Shown: one piece after another, positions 1-5,934 of the stretch
How positions within the stretch are numbered: position 1 is the stretch's first letter
Layout: every line of letters begins with the position of its first letter
DNA from: Bacteroides sp. CAG:530
GTDB lineage: Bacteria; Bacteroidota; Bacteroidia; Bacteroidales; Bacteroidaceae
Assembly: GCA_000434735.1 (NCBI GenBank)
Contig: FR881222.1
Span: 16,894-31,160 of the forward strand
Length of the DNA stretch: 14,267 nucleotides
Direction: 5' to 3'
Notes under the pieces: generated by a model
The model's input: the letters and a program-made list of their open reading frames with translations, nothing else
The model's database searches: none
What the model was told of the DNA's origin: nothing
Translations under genes and position numbers: made by a program

Positions 1-245
1 AGCGTCGTGCAATGGCGGTAGCGTTAGAGCAGGAAATGAAGGCGAAAGCCGAAGAAGCACGCGCCAACGTGATACAGGCCGAAGCCGAAGTGCCTAAGGC
101 TATGGCAGATGCGTTCCGCAACGGTAACTTGGGCATCATGGACTATTATCGTATGAAGAACATCCAAGCGGATACTTCCATGCGAGACAGCATAGCCCAC
201 CCCGATAACGCTCATCCTGCCGGACACGAACCTATAAGCAAATAA
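1..245 (+). CDS. floA: Flotillin-like protein FloA, C-terminal end (5' partial)
   Basis: The reading frame is open from the window edge and ends at 245, so only about the last 80 residues are present. The visible part begins RRAMAVALEQEMKAKAEEAR, then runs through an Ala/Glu-rich helical stretch (EAEVPKAMADAFRNGNLGIM) and the segment DYYRMKNIQADTSMRDSI. This is the typical C-terminal part of bacterial FloA (UPF0365/SPFH family) proteins. In the family, FloA is a membrane-anchored scaffold of functional membrane microdomains, and the Glu-Ala-rich helices support oligomerisation. The N-terminal membrane insertion and SPFH domains lie outside the window. A hairpin terminator follows after 25 bases, so floA probably ends its own transcript. 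The in-frame ATG at 12 is internal to the gene and is not a start. Family assignment is from recognised sequence pattern; no functional site is visible in this fragment. Confidence 0.85.
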   Translation, partial: RRAMAVALEQEMKAKAEEARANVIQAEAEVPKAMADAFRNGNLGIMDYYRMKNIQADTSMRDSIAHPDNAHPAGHEPISK

Positions 246-270
246 AAAGACTTATTGATCATTACTAATA

Positions 271-309
271 CAGGCACGGAGCATACAGACTCGATATACT
301 CCGTGCCTG
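271..309 (+). terminator. Hairpin terminator after floA
   Basis: A perfect 11-bp inverted repeat, CAGGCACGGAG (271-281) and CTCCGTGCCTG (299-309), with a 17-nt loop, followed by a T-rich stretch (ATTGTTTCACC... ATTATTTT). It lies between the floA stop and the nucleoside phosphorylase start and is GC-rich in an AT-rich gap, as expected for a factor-independent terminator. The T tract is interrupted, so termination may be partial. The hairpin also argues that the upstream in-frame ATG at 255 is not the start of the next gene. Confidence 0.7.
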
Positions 310-338
310 CATTGTTTCACCTCATAAATTATTTTACA

Positions 339-1217
339 ATGAAAAAGTATTTTGCTCCATCAGAATTAATAATCAATGAAGACGGCTCTATATTTCATCT
401 TCACATAAAGCCAGAACATCTTGCAGATAAAGTCATATTAGTGGGCGACCCCGGACGTGTGGAGCTTGTAGCTTCTCATTTCGACACCAAGGAGTGTGAA
501 ATAGAAAGCCGTGAATTCCGCACCGTAACCGGAACATTCCAAGGAAAACGCATTACGGTAATCTCTACCGGAATCGGTTGCGATAATATCGATATCGTAA
601 TGAACGAGGTAGATGCCTTGGCAAATATCGACTTTGAGAAACGCGAAGAGAAAGAGAATCTCCGTCAGTTGGAATTAGTACGTATCGGTACTTGCGGAGG
701 CTTACAGCCATATACTCCGGCAGGAACTTTTGTTTGCTCTGAAATATCTGTGGGATTTGACGGATTACTGAATTTCTATCAGGGACGTAACGCAGTGTGC
801 AACCTTCAGCTGGAACGTGCTCTGCTGAATCATCTTGGATGGAGCGGCAACATGTGTCAGCCTGCGCCTTATGCCATCGCAGCTGATGAAGAATTAGTAA
901 ACCGTATTGCTAAAGACGATATCGTACGAGGTATTACCGTAGCGTGCGGCGGTTTCTTTGGTCCTCAAGGAAGAGAGCTCCGCATCCCGTTAGCAGATCC
1001 GCATCAGAATGAGAAAATAGAAAGCTTCGAATTCAACGGAAAACGCATCACCAACTTCGAGATGGAAAGCTCGGCTCTGGCAGGATTGGCTAAGTTGATG
1101 GGACATAAGGCTACCACTGTATGTATGGTAATAGCAAACCGTGTGGCTAAAAAGGCCGATACTGGATACAAGAGTCATATTGACGATTTGATTAAATTAG
1201 TATTAGAACGTATTTAA
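339..1217 (+). CDS. udp: Nucleoside phosphorylase, probably uridine phosphorylase
   Basis: A 292-residue cytosolic enzyme of the nucleoside phosphorylase-I family (PNP/UDP superfamily), which uses phosphate to split a nucleoside into base and ribose-1-phosphate in pyrimidine salvage. Visible family motifs are GDPGR at residues 36-40, RIGTCGGLQ at 115-123 (phosphate-binding region) and the ribose-binding EMES at 241-244. The segment FFGPQGRELR near residues 206-215 resembles the pyrimidine-recognition loop of some uridine phosphorylases, which favours uridine over purine substrates, but that is inference. I chose the ATG at 339 (MKKYFAPSEL...). The frame is open to an ATG at 255, but that extension would translate through the terminator hairpin and adds non-conserved residues. 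msrC follows after 10 bases, so the two are likely co-transcribed. I am confident of the family and less so of the exact substrate. Confidence 0.85.
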   Translation: MKKYFAPSELIINEDGSIFHLHIKPEHLADKVILVGDPGRVELVASHFDTKECEIESREFRTVTGTFQGKRITVISTGIGCDNIDIVMNEVDALANIDFEKREEKENLRQLELVRIGTCGGLQPYTPAGTFVCSEISVGFDGLLNFYQGRNAVCNLQLERALLNHLGWSGNMCQPAPYAIAADEELVNRIAKDDIVRGITVACGGFFGPQGRELRIPLADPHQNEKIESFEFNGKRITNFEMESSALAGLAKLMGHKATTVCMVIANRVAKKADTGYKSHIDDLIKLVLERI

Positions 1218-1227
1218 TAGTATATAA

Positions 1228-1710
1228 ATGGAACCAACTTTTCTACTCTCTCCAAATATGACCAAAGCGGAACGCTACGAAGCGTTTATTCCGCAATGGA
1301 AAGCATTTATCGACGGAGAGACAGATGTAATAAGTATTTTAGCCAACACATCGGCTGCCCTGAAAGAGGCTTTCGGATTTTTCTGGATAGGATTTTATAT
1401 CGTGAAAGACGGCGAACTTCATGTAGGTCCATTCCAAGGAAGTGTCGCTTGCTATCGCATAAAGAAAGGCAAAGGCGTATGTGGCACGGCATGGAAAGAT
1501 GCTACAACTCAGGTAGTGCCCGATGTAGAACTTTTCCCCGGACATATAGCGTGCAGTTCAGACTCTCGCTCTGAAATAGTAGTACCTATTATGGTAAACG
1601 GTGAAGTATACGGCGTCCTCGACATCGATAGTGATGAGCTTGCTACGTTCGATGCCACAGACCGTATCTATCTTGAAAAGATGATGTCTATTTTGGCTGA
1701 AACTCTATAG
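1228..1710 (+). CDS. msrC: Free methionine-(R)-sulfoxide reductase (GAF-domain protein)
   Basis: A 160-residue protein that is essentially one GAF domain, the usual size for fRMsr/MsrC. It reduces free methionine-(R)-sulfoxide in the cytosol, in an oxidative-damage repair role. Highly typical motifs are FFWIGFYIVKDGELHVGPFQ, GKGVCGTAW, TQVVPDVELFPGHIAC and SRSEIVVPI, ending in GVLDIDSDE. The three cysteines of the catalytic/recycling set are present at residues 75, 85 and 109, matching the spacing of C84, C94 and C118 in the E. coli enzyme, so it should be active. It starts 10 bases after the nucleoside phosphorylase stop and is probably in the same transcript, although the two activities are not obviously linked. 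A strong hairpin lies downstream. The start at 1228 gives the normal N-terminus for the family. Confidence 0.93.
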   Translation: MEPTFLLSPNMTKAERYEAFIPQWKAFIDGETDVISILANTSAALKEAFGFFWIGFYIVKDGELHVGPFQGSVACYRIKKGKGVCGTAWKDATTQVVPDVELFPGHIACSSDSRSEIVVPIMVNGEVYGVLDIDSDELATFDATDRIYLEKMMSILAETL

Positions 1711-1754
1711 CGCAAAGTCGGCTTTTATGTAAAAACACATTGCTGTTTGTATAT

Positions 1755-1804
1755 CCCTCGACATAACGTTCAAGCAAACCTTACGTTATGCCGAGGGTTT
1801 TTAT
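1755..1804 (+). terminator. Hairpin terminator after msrC
   Basis: An inverted repeat of 15 bp with one mismatch, CCCTCGACATAACGT (1755-1769) and ACGTTATGCCGAGGG (1783-1797), with a 13-nt loop and the T-rich run TTTTTATTATC immediately after. This is a classical factor-independent terminator closing the udp-msrC transcript. Its T tract merges directly into the -7 box of the mnmE promoter. Confidence 0.85.
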
Positions 1805-1812
1805 TATCTTTG
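1805..1812 (+). promoter_or_regulatory. Bacteroidota -7 box for mnmE (TATCTTTG)
   Basis: TATCTTTG matches the Bacteroidota primary sigma-factor -7 consensus TAnnTTTG. It lies 24 bases before the mnmE ATG and right after the msrC terminator. The -33 element expected about 20 bases upstream would fall inside the terminator stem (TTAC at 1781-1784) and is a poor match to TTTG. The call therefore depends mainly on the -7 box and its position. Confidence 0.55.
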
Positions 1813-1836
1813 CCCCCGAATATTAGTTGAATCCAT

Positions 1837-3237
1837 ATGAATCGTTTAAACGTACAAGATACAATCTGCGCTATAGCTACGGCACCGGGTGGCGCTATCG
1901 GCATAATCCGTCTTTCGGGTCCAGACTCTATCAGAATCACTGATAATATCTTTACTCCAATCGGTAAGGATAAGTCTCCGCTTAAAGACCGTAAAGCTTA
2001 TACTCTTATTTTCGGGCAAATAATGAGCGAGAACAATGAAGTGGTAGACGAAGTATTAGTCAGCCTATTCCGTGCGCCACACTCATACACCGGAGAGGAA
2101 GCTGTGGAAATATCATGTCACGGCTCTGCCTATATTTTGCAACAAGTAATGCAACTTCTCATAAAGAACGGATGTCGTTCGGCAGGACCAGGAGAGTTTA
2201 CCCAACGCGCTTTTTTGAACGGGAAAATGGACTTAAGCCAAGCAGAAGCTGTGGCTGACGTAATTGCATCATCGAGTGAAGCGACTCATCGGTTGGCAAT
2301 GAACCAAATGCGTGGAGGCTTCAGCAAAGAGCTATCAGTACTGCGCGATAAACTATTGCATCTCACTTCTTTAATGGAGTTAGAATTAGATTTCAGCGAC
2401 CACGAAGACCTAGAATTTGCCGATCGTTCTGAACTGAAAACCATCGCCGACCAAATAGAACACGTAATAGGCGGACTGGTAAAATCGTTCAGCGTAGGAA
2501 ACGCCTTGAAGAACGGAATACCCGTTGCCATCATCGGAGAGACAAATGCCGGAAAATCTACTCTCCTGAACGCCTTACTGCACGAAGAGCGCGCCATAGT
2601 CAGCGAAATTAGAGGTACTACCAGAGATGTGATTGAAGATACTACTATTATAGACGGACTGACATTCCGCTTTATTGATACTGCCGGCATTCGCGAAACA
2701 ACTGATAAGATAGAAAGCTTAGGTATAGAGCGTAGTTTCAAGAAGCTAACTCAAGCCGAAATTGTGCTTTGGGTAATAGACAGCACTACGGCTGCAACAG
2801 AATATGCTTCACTTTCTGAGAAAATTCTACCGCACTGCCAAGACAAACAAGTCATAATAGTTCTAAATAAAGCCGACTTGTCGTCTGCAGCGGAGCAGTC
2901 TCCCCTATTCCCCGACGATATAAAAGTAATCTCTATCTCTGCTAAGCAGAAGCAAGGCATCAAAGAGTTAGAGGATTTATTGGTAAAGACAGCTAACATA
3001 CCTTCTATATCTCAAAACAATATCATAGTGACAAACATCAGGCATTACGAAGCGCTTAGCAAAGCCTTAGAATCCATCCATCGAGTGCAAGAAGGTCTTG
3101 ACATTCAATTATCTGGCGATTTCATCAGCCAAGACCTACGTGAATGTTTATTCCATCTTGCAGAGATAGTTGGCGGAGAGATTACCACAGACGAAGTGCT
3201 CGGAAATATATTTAAGCATTTTTGCATCGGGAAATAA
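1837..3237 (+). CDS. mnmE: tRNA uridine-5-carboxymethylaminomethyl modification GTPase MnmE
   Basis: Full-length, 466 residues, the usual size. With MnmG (not in the window) it installs the cmnm5 group on wobble U34 of certain tRNAs in the cytosol. The N-terminal folate-binding/dimerisation domain (about 1-120) begins with the typical DTICAIATAPGGAIGIIRLSG and includes SYTGEEAVEISCHGS. A helical domain follows, with the inserted G domain at about 225-380: P-loop GETNAGKS at 234-241, GTTRD at 260-264, DTAG at 281-284 and NKAD at 344-347. The C-terminus ends in the conserved CIGK (463-466), with the catalytic Cys463. Nothing is broken, so any rearrangement downstream left mnmE intact. It has its own promoter-like box and terminator. 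The 3' end of this gene (trmE/thdF) is the insertion site of Salmonella genomic island 1 in Proteobacteria, which is relevant to the accessory DNA that follows. Confidence 0.97.
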   Translation: MNRLNVQDTICAIATAPGGAIGIIRLSGPDSIRITDNIFTPIGKDKSPLKDRKAYTLIFGQIMSENNEVVDEVLVSLFRAPHSYTGEEAVEISCHGSAYILQQVMQLLIKNGCRSAGPGEFTQRAFLNGKMDLSQAEAVADVIASSSEATHRLAMNQMRGGFSKELSVLRDKLLHLTSLMELELDFSDHEDLEFADRSELKTIADQIEHVIGGLVKSFSVGNALKNGIPVAIIGETNAGKSTLLNALLHEERAIVSEIRGTTRDVIEDTTIIDGLTFRFIDTAGIRETTDKIESLGIERSFKKLTQAEIVLWVIDSTTAATEYASLSEKILPHCQDKQVIIVLNKADLSSAAEQSPLFPDDIKVISISAKQKQGIKELEDLLVKTANIPSISQNNIIVTNIRHYEALSKALESIHRVQEGLDIQLSGDFISQDLRECLFHLAEIVGGEITTDEVLGNIFKHFCIGK

Positions 3238-3301
3238 GGACTGAAAAACGATGAAAAACACCAGCAAACAATGATAAATAAAAGTCTAATAATCAATATA
3301 T

Positions 3302-3340
3302 TAAACAATGTTAGCAATCTACGCTAACATTGTTTATTTT
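3302..3340 (+). terminator. Hairpin terminator after mnmE
   Basis: A perfect 14-bp inverted repeat, TAAACAATGTTAGC (3302-3315) and GCTAACATTGTTTA (3323-3336), with a 7-nt loop and the T-rich tail TTTATTTT. It lies 65 bases after the mnmE stop. The right arm contains the ATTG (3329-3332) that is the best candidate -33 element of the next promoter, so terminator and promoter overlap physically. Confidence 0.8.
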
Positions 3341-3360
3341 CACGGTTTTGCATATTTTTG
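3329..3360 (+). promoter_or_regulatory. Bacteroidota promoter for the chimeric HTH/helicase ORF
   Basis: The -7 box TATTTTTG (3353-3360) fits TAnnTTTG exactly. ATTG at 3329-3332 lies 20 bases upstream, the correct spacing, and differs from the -33 TTTG in one base. Transcription would begin shortly after 3365, giving a leader of about 120 bases before the ATG at 3490. The -33 element lies inside the mnmE terminator stem. Because the operon downstream of 5868 has lost its own 5' region, this may be the only promoter visible for it within the window. Confidence 0.6.
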
Positions 3361-3489
3361 TACCCCGAAAGTACCTGTTGACTCATTAGAGTAATTTTTC
3401 ACTAACAACGTGTGCGAAGTACAAAAGGTATTTACACATCATTACACACCTTTACACACTATTTCGCAGCGAGTTTTGGAGAGTAAAAT
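3361..3489 (+). other. Gene-free leader of the HTH/helicase ORF
   Basis: This stretch precedes the ORF start and contains no ORF or RNA gene that I recognise. It carries a GTAC-flanked imperfect palindrome (3360-3374), the phased TTACACA repeats (annotated separately), and a short inverted pair TGCGAA (3413-3418) and TTCGCA (3463-3468) that brackets those repeats. A purine-rich GGAGAG at about 3478-3483 is suitably placed for ribosome binding before the ATG at 3490. The density of short repeats suggests protein binding rather than plain spacer. Confidence 0.5.
3431..3460 (+). repeat. Three 10-bp-phased TTACACA repeats
   Basis: TTACACA occurs at 3432, 3442 and 3452, exactly 10 bases apart, as TTACACATCA, TTACACACCT and TTACACACTA. 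All copies therefore face the same side of the DNA helix. They lie 30-60 bases before the ORF start and about 75 bases after the -7 box. This is the arrangement of an operator or of recombinase/excisionase arm sites. The natural candidate ligand is the helix-turn-helix module encoded just downstream, but that is inference. Confidence 0.6.
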
Positions 3490-5934
3490 ATGGGTAACAA
3501 GGTAAGAATTGAAAGAATCTGTGAATTTTGCGGGAAAACTTTCATAGCAAAGACCTGCAAGACACGTTTCTGTTGTAAGGCTTGTAACGACAAGTATTAC
3601 AAGGAGTTAATTAGAAGTGACCGCTATAATGCAGTCACAAAAGAAGTGAAAGAGGAAAAGAAGAAAAGAATCCGTCTGGCTGTGGATGAACTGGAAGTTA
3701 TACAGGCGAGAGAATTTATCAGCCTGAAACAACTCGCCATTTATCTGGGGGTAAGCCGAAAAAGTATTTATACTTACATGCGGATTTATGAAATTCCATT
3801 TTCACAAATTGGTAGTAGAATTATTGTTAAACGCAAAGAGGTTGAAACGGTTATGATGAATTTAAAAAGCGTAAAAACAATGCAAGAGAGACCTGTTAAG
3901 TCTACAAAAACAATTACTGATTTCTACTCTGCAAAAGAGATAGAAGAAAAGTACCAGATTTCTTATAGCAGACTTTATGTGATTGCTAAAGAAAACAACA
4001 TTCCTTCAGCTACTCTTTCAGGAAAGAGGCTGTTTTATTATGCTTATCCACTGGAGATGATGCAAGGAGAAATTAGTACGCCCGGATGTTTTCTCGAAGC
4101 AAAAGATATTCTTAGAAGACATTTCCTGGCATACTGCATTGATACGTGGACGTCAGCTGATGTAAACAATATTTTGCCACAAAGTATTCGTGAACTTCAT
4201 TTACTGAATGACAATATTTTCAATGATCCTGCATTTGCCATAAACAGAATCATAGAATTTATTAAAAACCATAAAACCACATTGCGTTCTGAATTCAGTA
4301 TCCAATATGAAGATAAAACTCAGGATGCACTTAAGAAATTGTTTGAGACATTGGATGATGGTACTTTCTATAATCGTATCATTTCTGATTTCACTATGCT
4401 GTCAAACAAGCTTCACTTCCTTGGAAAAGAACTCGAACAGTACAATGAACAGAAAAAACATATAGCAGCAAATGATCCTGCATCAAATCAGATTAAGGAA
4501 TTAATCAAGGCATCAAAAAAACAATATGGCCAGATAATGAGCGATAGTGTCATTGAGTTCATGACAAATATCGGTCTTCTGCCCAATTATGCTTTTCCTG
4601 AAACTGGAGTCAAGTTACAGGCAAACGTATATGCTTCAAGAGAGAAATGTGATAAAGAAGGAAATATAGCTGAGCCAAAGGCTTTTGAACTGACACGGTC
4701 TGCATCTCAAGGTATTAAAGAACTGGCACCAGGTAATCATTTTTATACTCAAAGATTTAAACTGAATGTCAGCGGGCTCAATACATTTGATTGGAAGGAT
4801 TCTCTGACAGAAATGAAATTCTGTTCCAAATGTGACTGTATTTCACTGAAAGGAGAAGACGGATTTAATCAGGCCGCCTGTCCTAAGTGCGGTGATCCTT
4901 CGTGGGGTATAAACAAGCATAATATATTGAAATTTACCAGCGCACGAAGTGTAATGTATAGCAATGATGCAGCATTGGACGATTCGAAGGAAGAAAGAGA
5001 AAGTGAAAACTACATTATAAAACGTCATTATATGTTCCATCATTTGGGAGCTACCACCTCCTATGCTATTAGAGGAGTTGGATTTGGTATTGAGTTCTGC
5101 AATAATATGGAACTCTTTGAGGTAAACTATGGAATGAAGATGCAATCGGGAAGTAAAGTTGAAGTCAATAATGATGCCAATGTCTCTCAGAATGGTTTTA
5201 TAACTTGCCGGTACTGTGGTAAATCTACACCGGTACTGAGTGGAACGGCAACAGAAGAACAACATTACAGATTCTGTACGCATAAAGACATTTCTTTTGC
5301 CGATGATACAAAAAGCGAGGTTTTTGAAACTCTTTATCTTTACCGTCACATGCAAACTGAAGCTATCAAGATTTTGCTACCTATCCAGATAATGGATGCA
5401 TCATCGGCTATAGAGATGTTTAAGTCAGGTATTCAATTAGGGTTGAAAGCTTATTATAAATCGTCGCCTGAACATATCAGGATAGATTCATATTCAGAAA
5501 TGAATTTGGCTACCATGAAAAAGGATTACTATCTGGTAATGTATGACACAATACCCGGTGGTACAGGTTACCTTTCAACGCTTTATAATACAGAAGAATT
5601 TTCCAAATTGTTGCAGTATGCATACGATAAAATTCACGATTGTCAATGCCAATATGAAGGTAAAGACGGTTGCTATCATTGTATTCTTACATACGGAAAC
5701 CAATACAATAGAGAGTTGTTCAGCAGAGAACAGGCTGAAGCTTTGTTTGAAAAACTCATAGAACATACAAAATCATGGGAAACTTTGCCGAGTTCTGTAG
5801 GAACCATATCACAGACTGGCGTGGCTGAAGACAGTGAATTGGAATTGAAATTTATTGATTCCATTAAGACTGTACAGCCAGTGCCGACCAAACAGACAGA
5901 AGCAACGATACTTTTAACGCCTCTTACAAAGTAA
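3490..5934 (+). CDS. Chimeric ORF: zinc-finger/HTH DNA-binding module fused to DUF1998-type helicase fragment
   Basis: One 814-codon frame that appears to join two unrelated genes. Residues 1-40 hold a Cys cluster (C11, C14, C23, C28, C29, C32). Residues about 76-122 and 144-182 are two helix-turn-helix/excisionase-like modules (e.g. LKQLAIYLGVSRKSIYTYMR). This layout resembles the roughly 300-residue DNA-binding proteins found beside Bacteroides tyrosine recombinases. From about residue 184 (YAYPLEMMQGEISTPGCFLEA) the sequence is that of large COG1205-like helicases: LLPNYAFPETGVKLQANVY at 363-381, Zn-type pairs C445/C448 with C464/C467 and C573/C576, and a C-terminal DUF1998 with PGGTG at 689-693 and C718, C720, C728, C731. 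Walker A, DEAD/DEAH and other motor motifs are absent, so it cannot be an active helicase. After SELELKFIDS (782-791), where relatives continue into a further domain, the frame leaves the family, and its last ~15-20 codons overlap the receptor frame. Probably a rearrangement product or assembly artefact. Confidence 0.75.
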   Translation: MGNKVRIERICEFCGKTFIAKTCKTRFCCKACNDKYYKELIRSDRYNAVTKEVKEEKKKRIRLAVDELEVIQAREFISLKQLAIYLGVSRKSIYTYMRIYEIPFSQIGSRIIVKRKEVETVMMNLKSVKTMQERPVKSTKTITDFYSAKEIEEKYQISYSRLYVIAKENNIPSATLSGKRLFYYAYPLEMMQGEISTPGCFLEAKDILRRHFLAYCIDTWTSADVNNILPQSIRELHLLNDNIFNDPAFAINRIIEFIKNHKTTLRSEFSIQYEDKTQDALKKLFETLDDGTFYNRIISDFTMLSNKLHFLGKELEQYNEQKKHIAANDPASNQIKELIKASKKQYGQIMSDSVIEFMTNIGLLPNYAFPETGVKLQANVYASREKCDKEGNIAEPKAFELTRSASQGIKELAPGNHFYTQRFKLNVSGLNTFDWKDSLTEMKFCSKCDCISLKGEDGFNQAACPKCGDPSWGINKHNILKFTSARSVMYSNDAALDDSKEERESENYIIKRHYMFHHLGATTSYAIRGVGFGIEFCNNMELFEVNYGMKMQSGSKVEVNNDANVSQNGFITCRYCGKSTPVLSGTATEEQHYRFCTHKDISFADDTKSEVFETLYLYRHMQTEAIKILLPIQIMDASSAIEMFKSGIQLGLKAYYKSSPEHIRIDSYSEMNLATMKKDYYLVMYDTIPGGTGYLSTLYNTEEFSKLLQYAYDKIHDCQCQYEGKDGCYHCILTYGNQYNRELFSREQAEALFEKLIEHTKSWETLPSSVGTISQTGVAEDSELELKFIDSIKTVQPVPTKQTEATILLTPLTK
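4018..4050. other. Breakpoint 1: HTH gene into helicase gene
   Basis: Around residues 177-187 of the 814-codon ORF the sequence passes from the end of the second helix-turn-helix module (SGKRLFYY) into helicase sequence (YAYPLEMMQGE) without losing frame. In the HTH family, a motif such as YYSKKHVD would be expected next. In the helicase family, the segment before YPLEMMQGE should be preceded by the ATPase core. The shared Tyr-Tyr codons (TATTAT, 4036-4041) may be microhomology at the joint. The position is estimated from family patterns, not from alignment. Confidence 0.5.
5860..5905. other. Breakpoint 2: helicase gene into TonB-dependent receptor gene
   Basis: The helicase-like frame is recognisable up to SELELKFIDSIK (to about 5869). 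The receptor frame opens after a TAA at 5865-5867 and reads convincingly as receptor from about TDRSNDTFNASYKVNG (5892 onward). Neither gene has its natural end here: the helicase lacks its C-terminal domain, and the receptor lacks its signal peptide, plug and first strands. The receptor frame differs from the helicase frame, so the helicase ORF ends at 5934 by chance. The joint lies between these two limits. Confidence 0.55.

Noticed and set aside
255..338. N-terminal extension of the nucleoside phosphorylase to an ATG at 255
   Set aside because: The extension lies over a perfect 11-bp terminator hairpin and encodes no family sequence. The ATG at 339 gives a normal N-terminus.
2286..2741. 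Minus-strand ORF of 151 codons opposite mnmE
   Set aside because: It is fully inside a conserved essential-type gene, has no family features, and shows the Ser/Arg-rich composition of an antisense shadow frame.
3353..3372. Resemblance of TTTTTGTACCCCGAAA to the end of mnmE (TTTTTGCATCGGGAAA) as a duplicated attachment site
   Set aside because: Only about three quarters of the positions agree, and much of the match is the T run of the promoter box. A real direct repeat should be nearly identical and lie at the far end of an island.
4843..5355. Minus-strand ORF of 170 codons opposite the helicase fragment
   Set aside because: The opposite strand shows clear helicase-family zinc motifs. The reverse frame has no recognisable domain and no promoter.
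4024..5925. Inverted 7-mers AAGAGGC (4024-4030) and GCCTCTT (5919-5925) near the two breakpoints as recombinase sites
   Set aside because: Seven matching bases between two ~100-base regions are expected by chance about as often as not, and the flanks do not match. No recombinase gene is present in the window.
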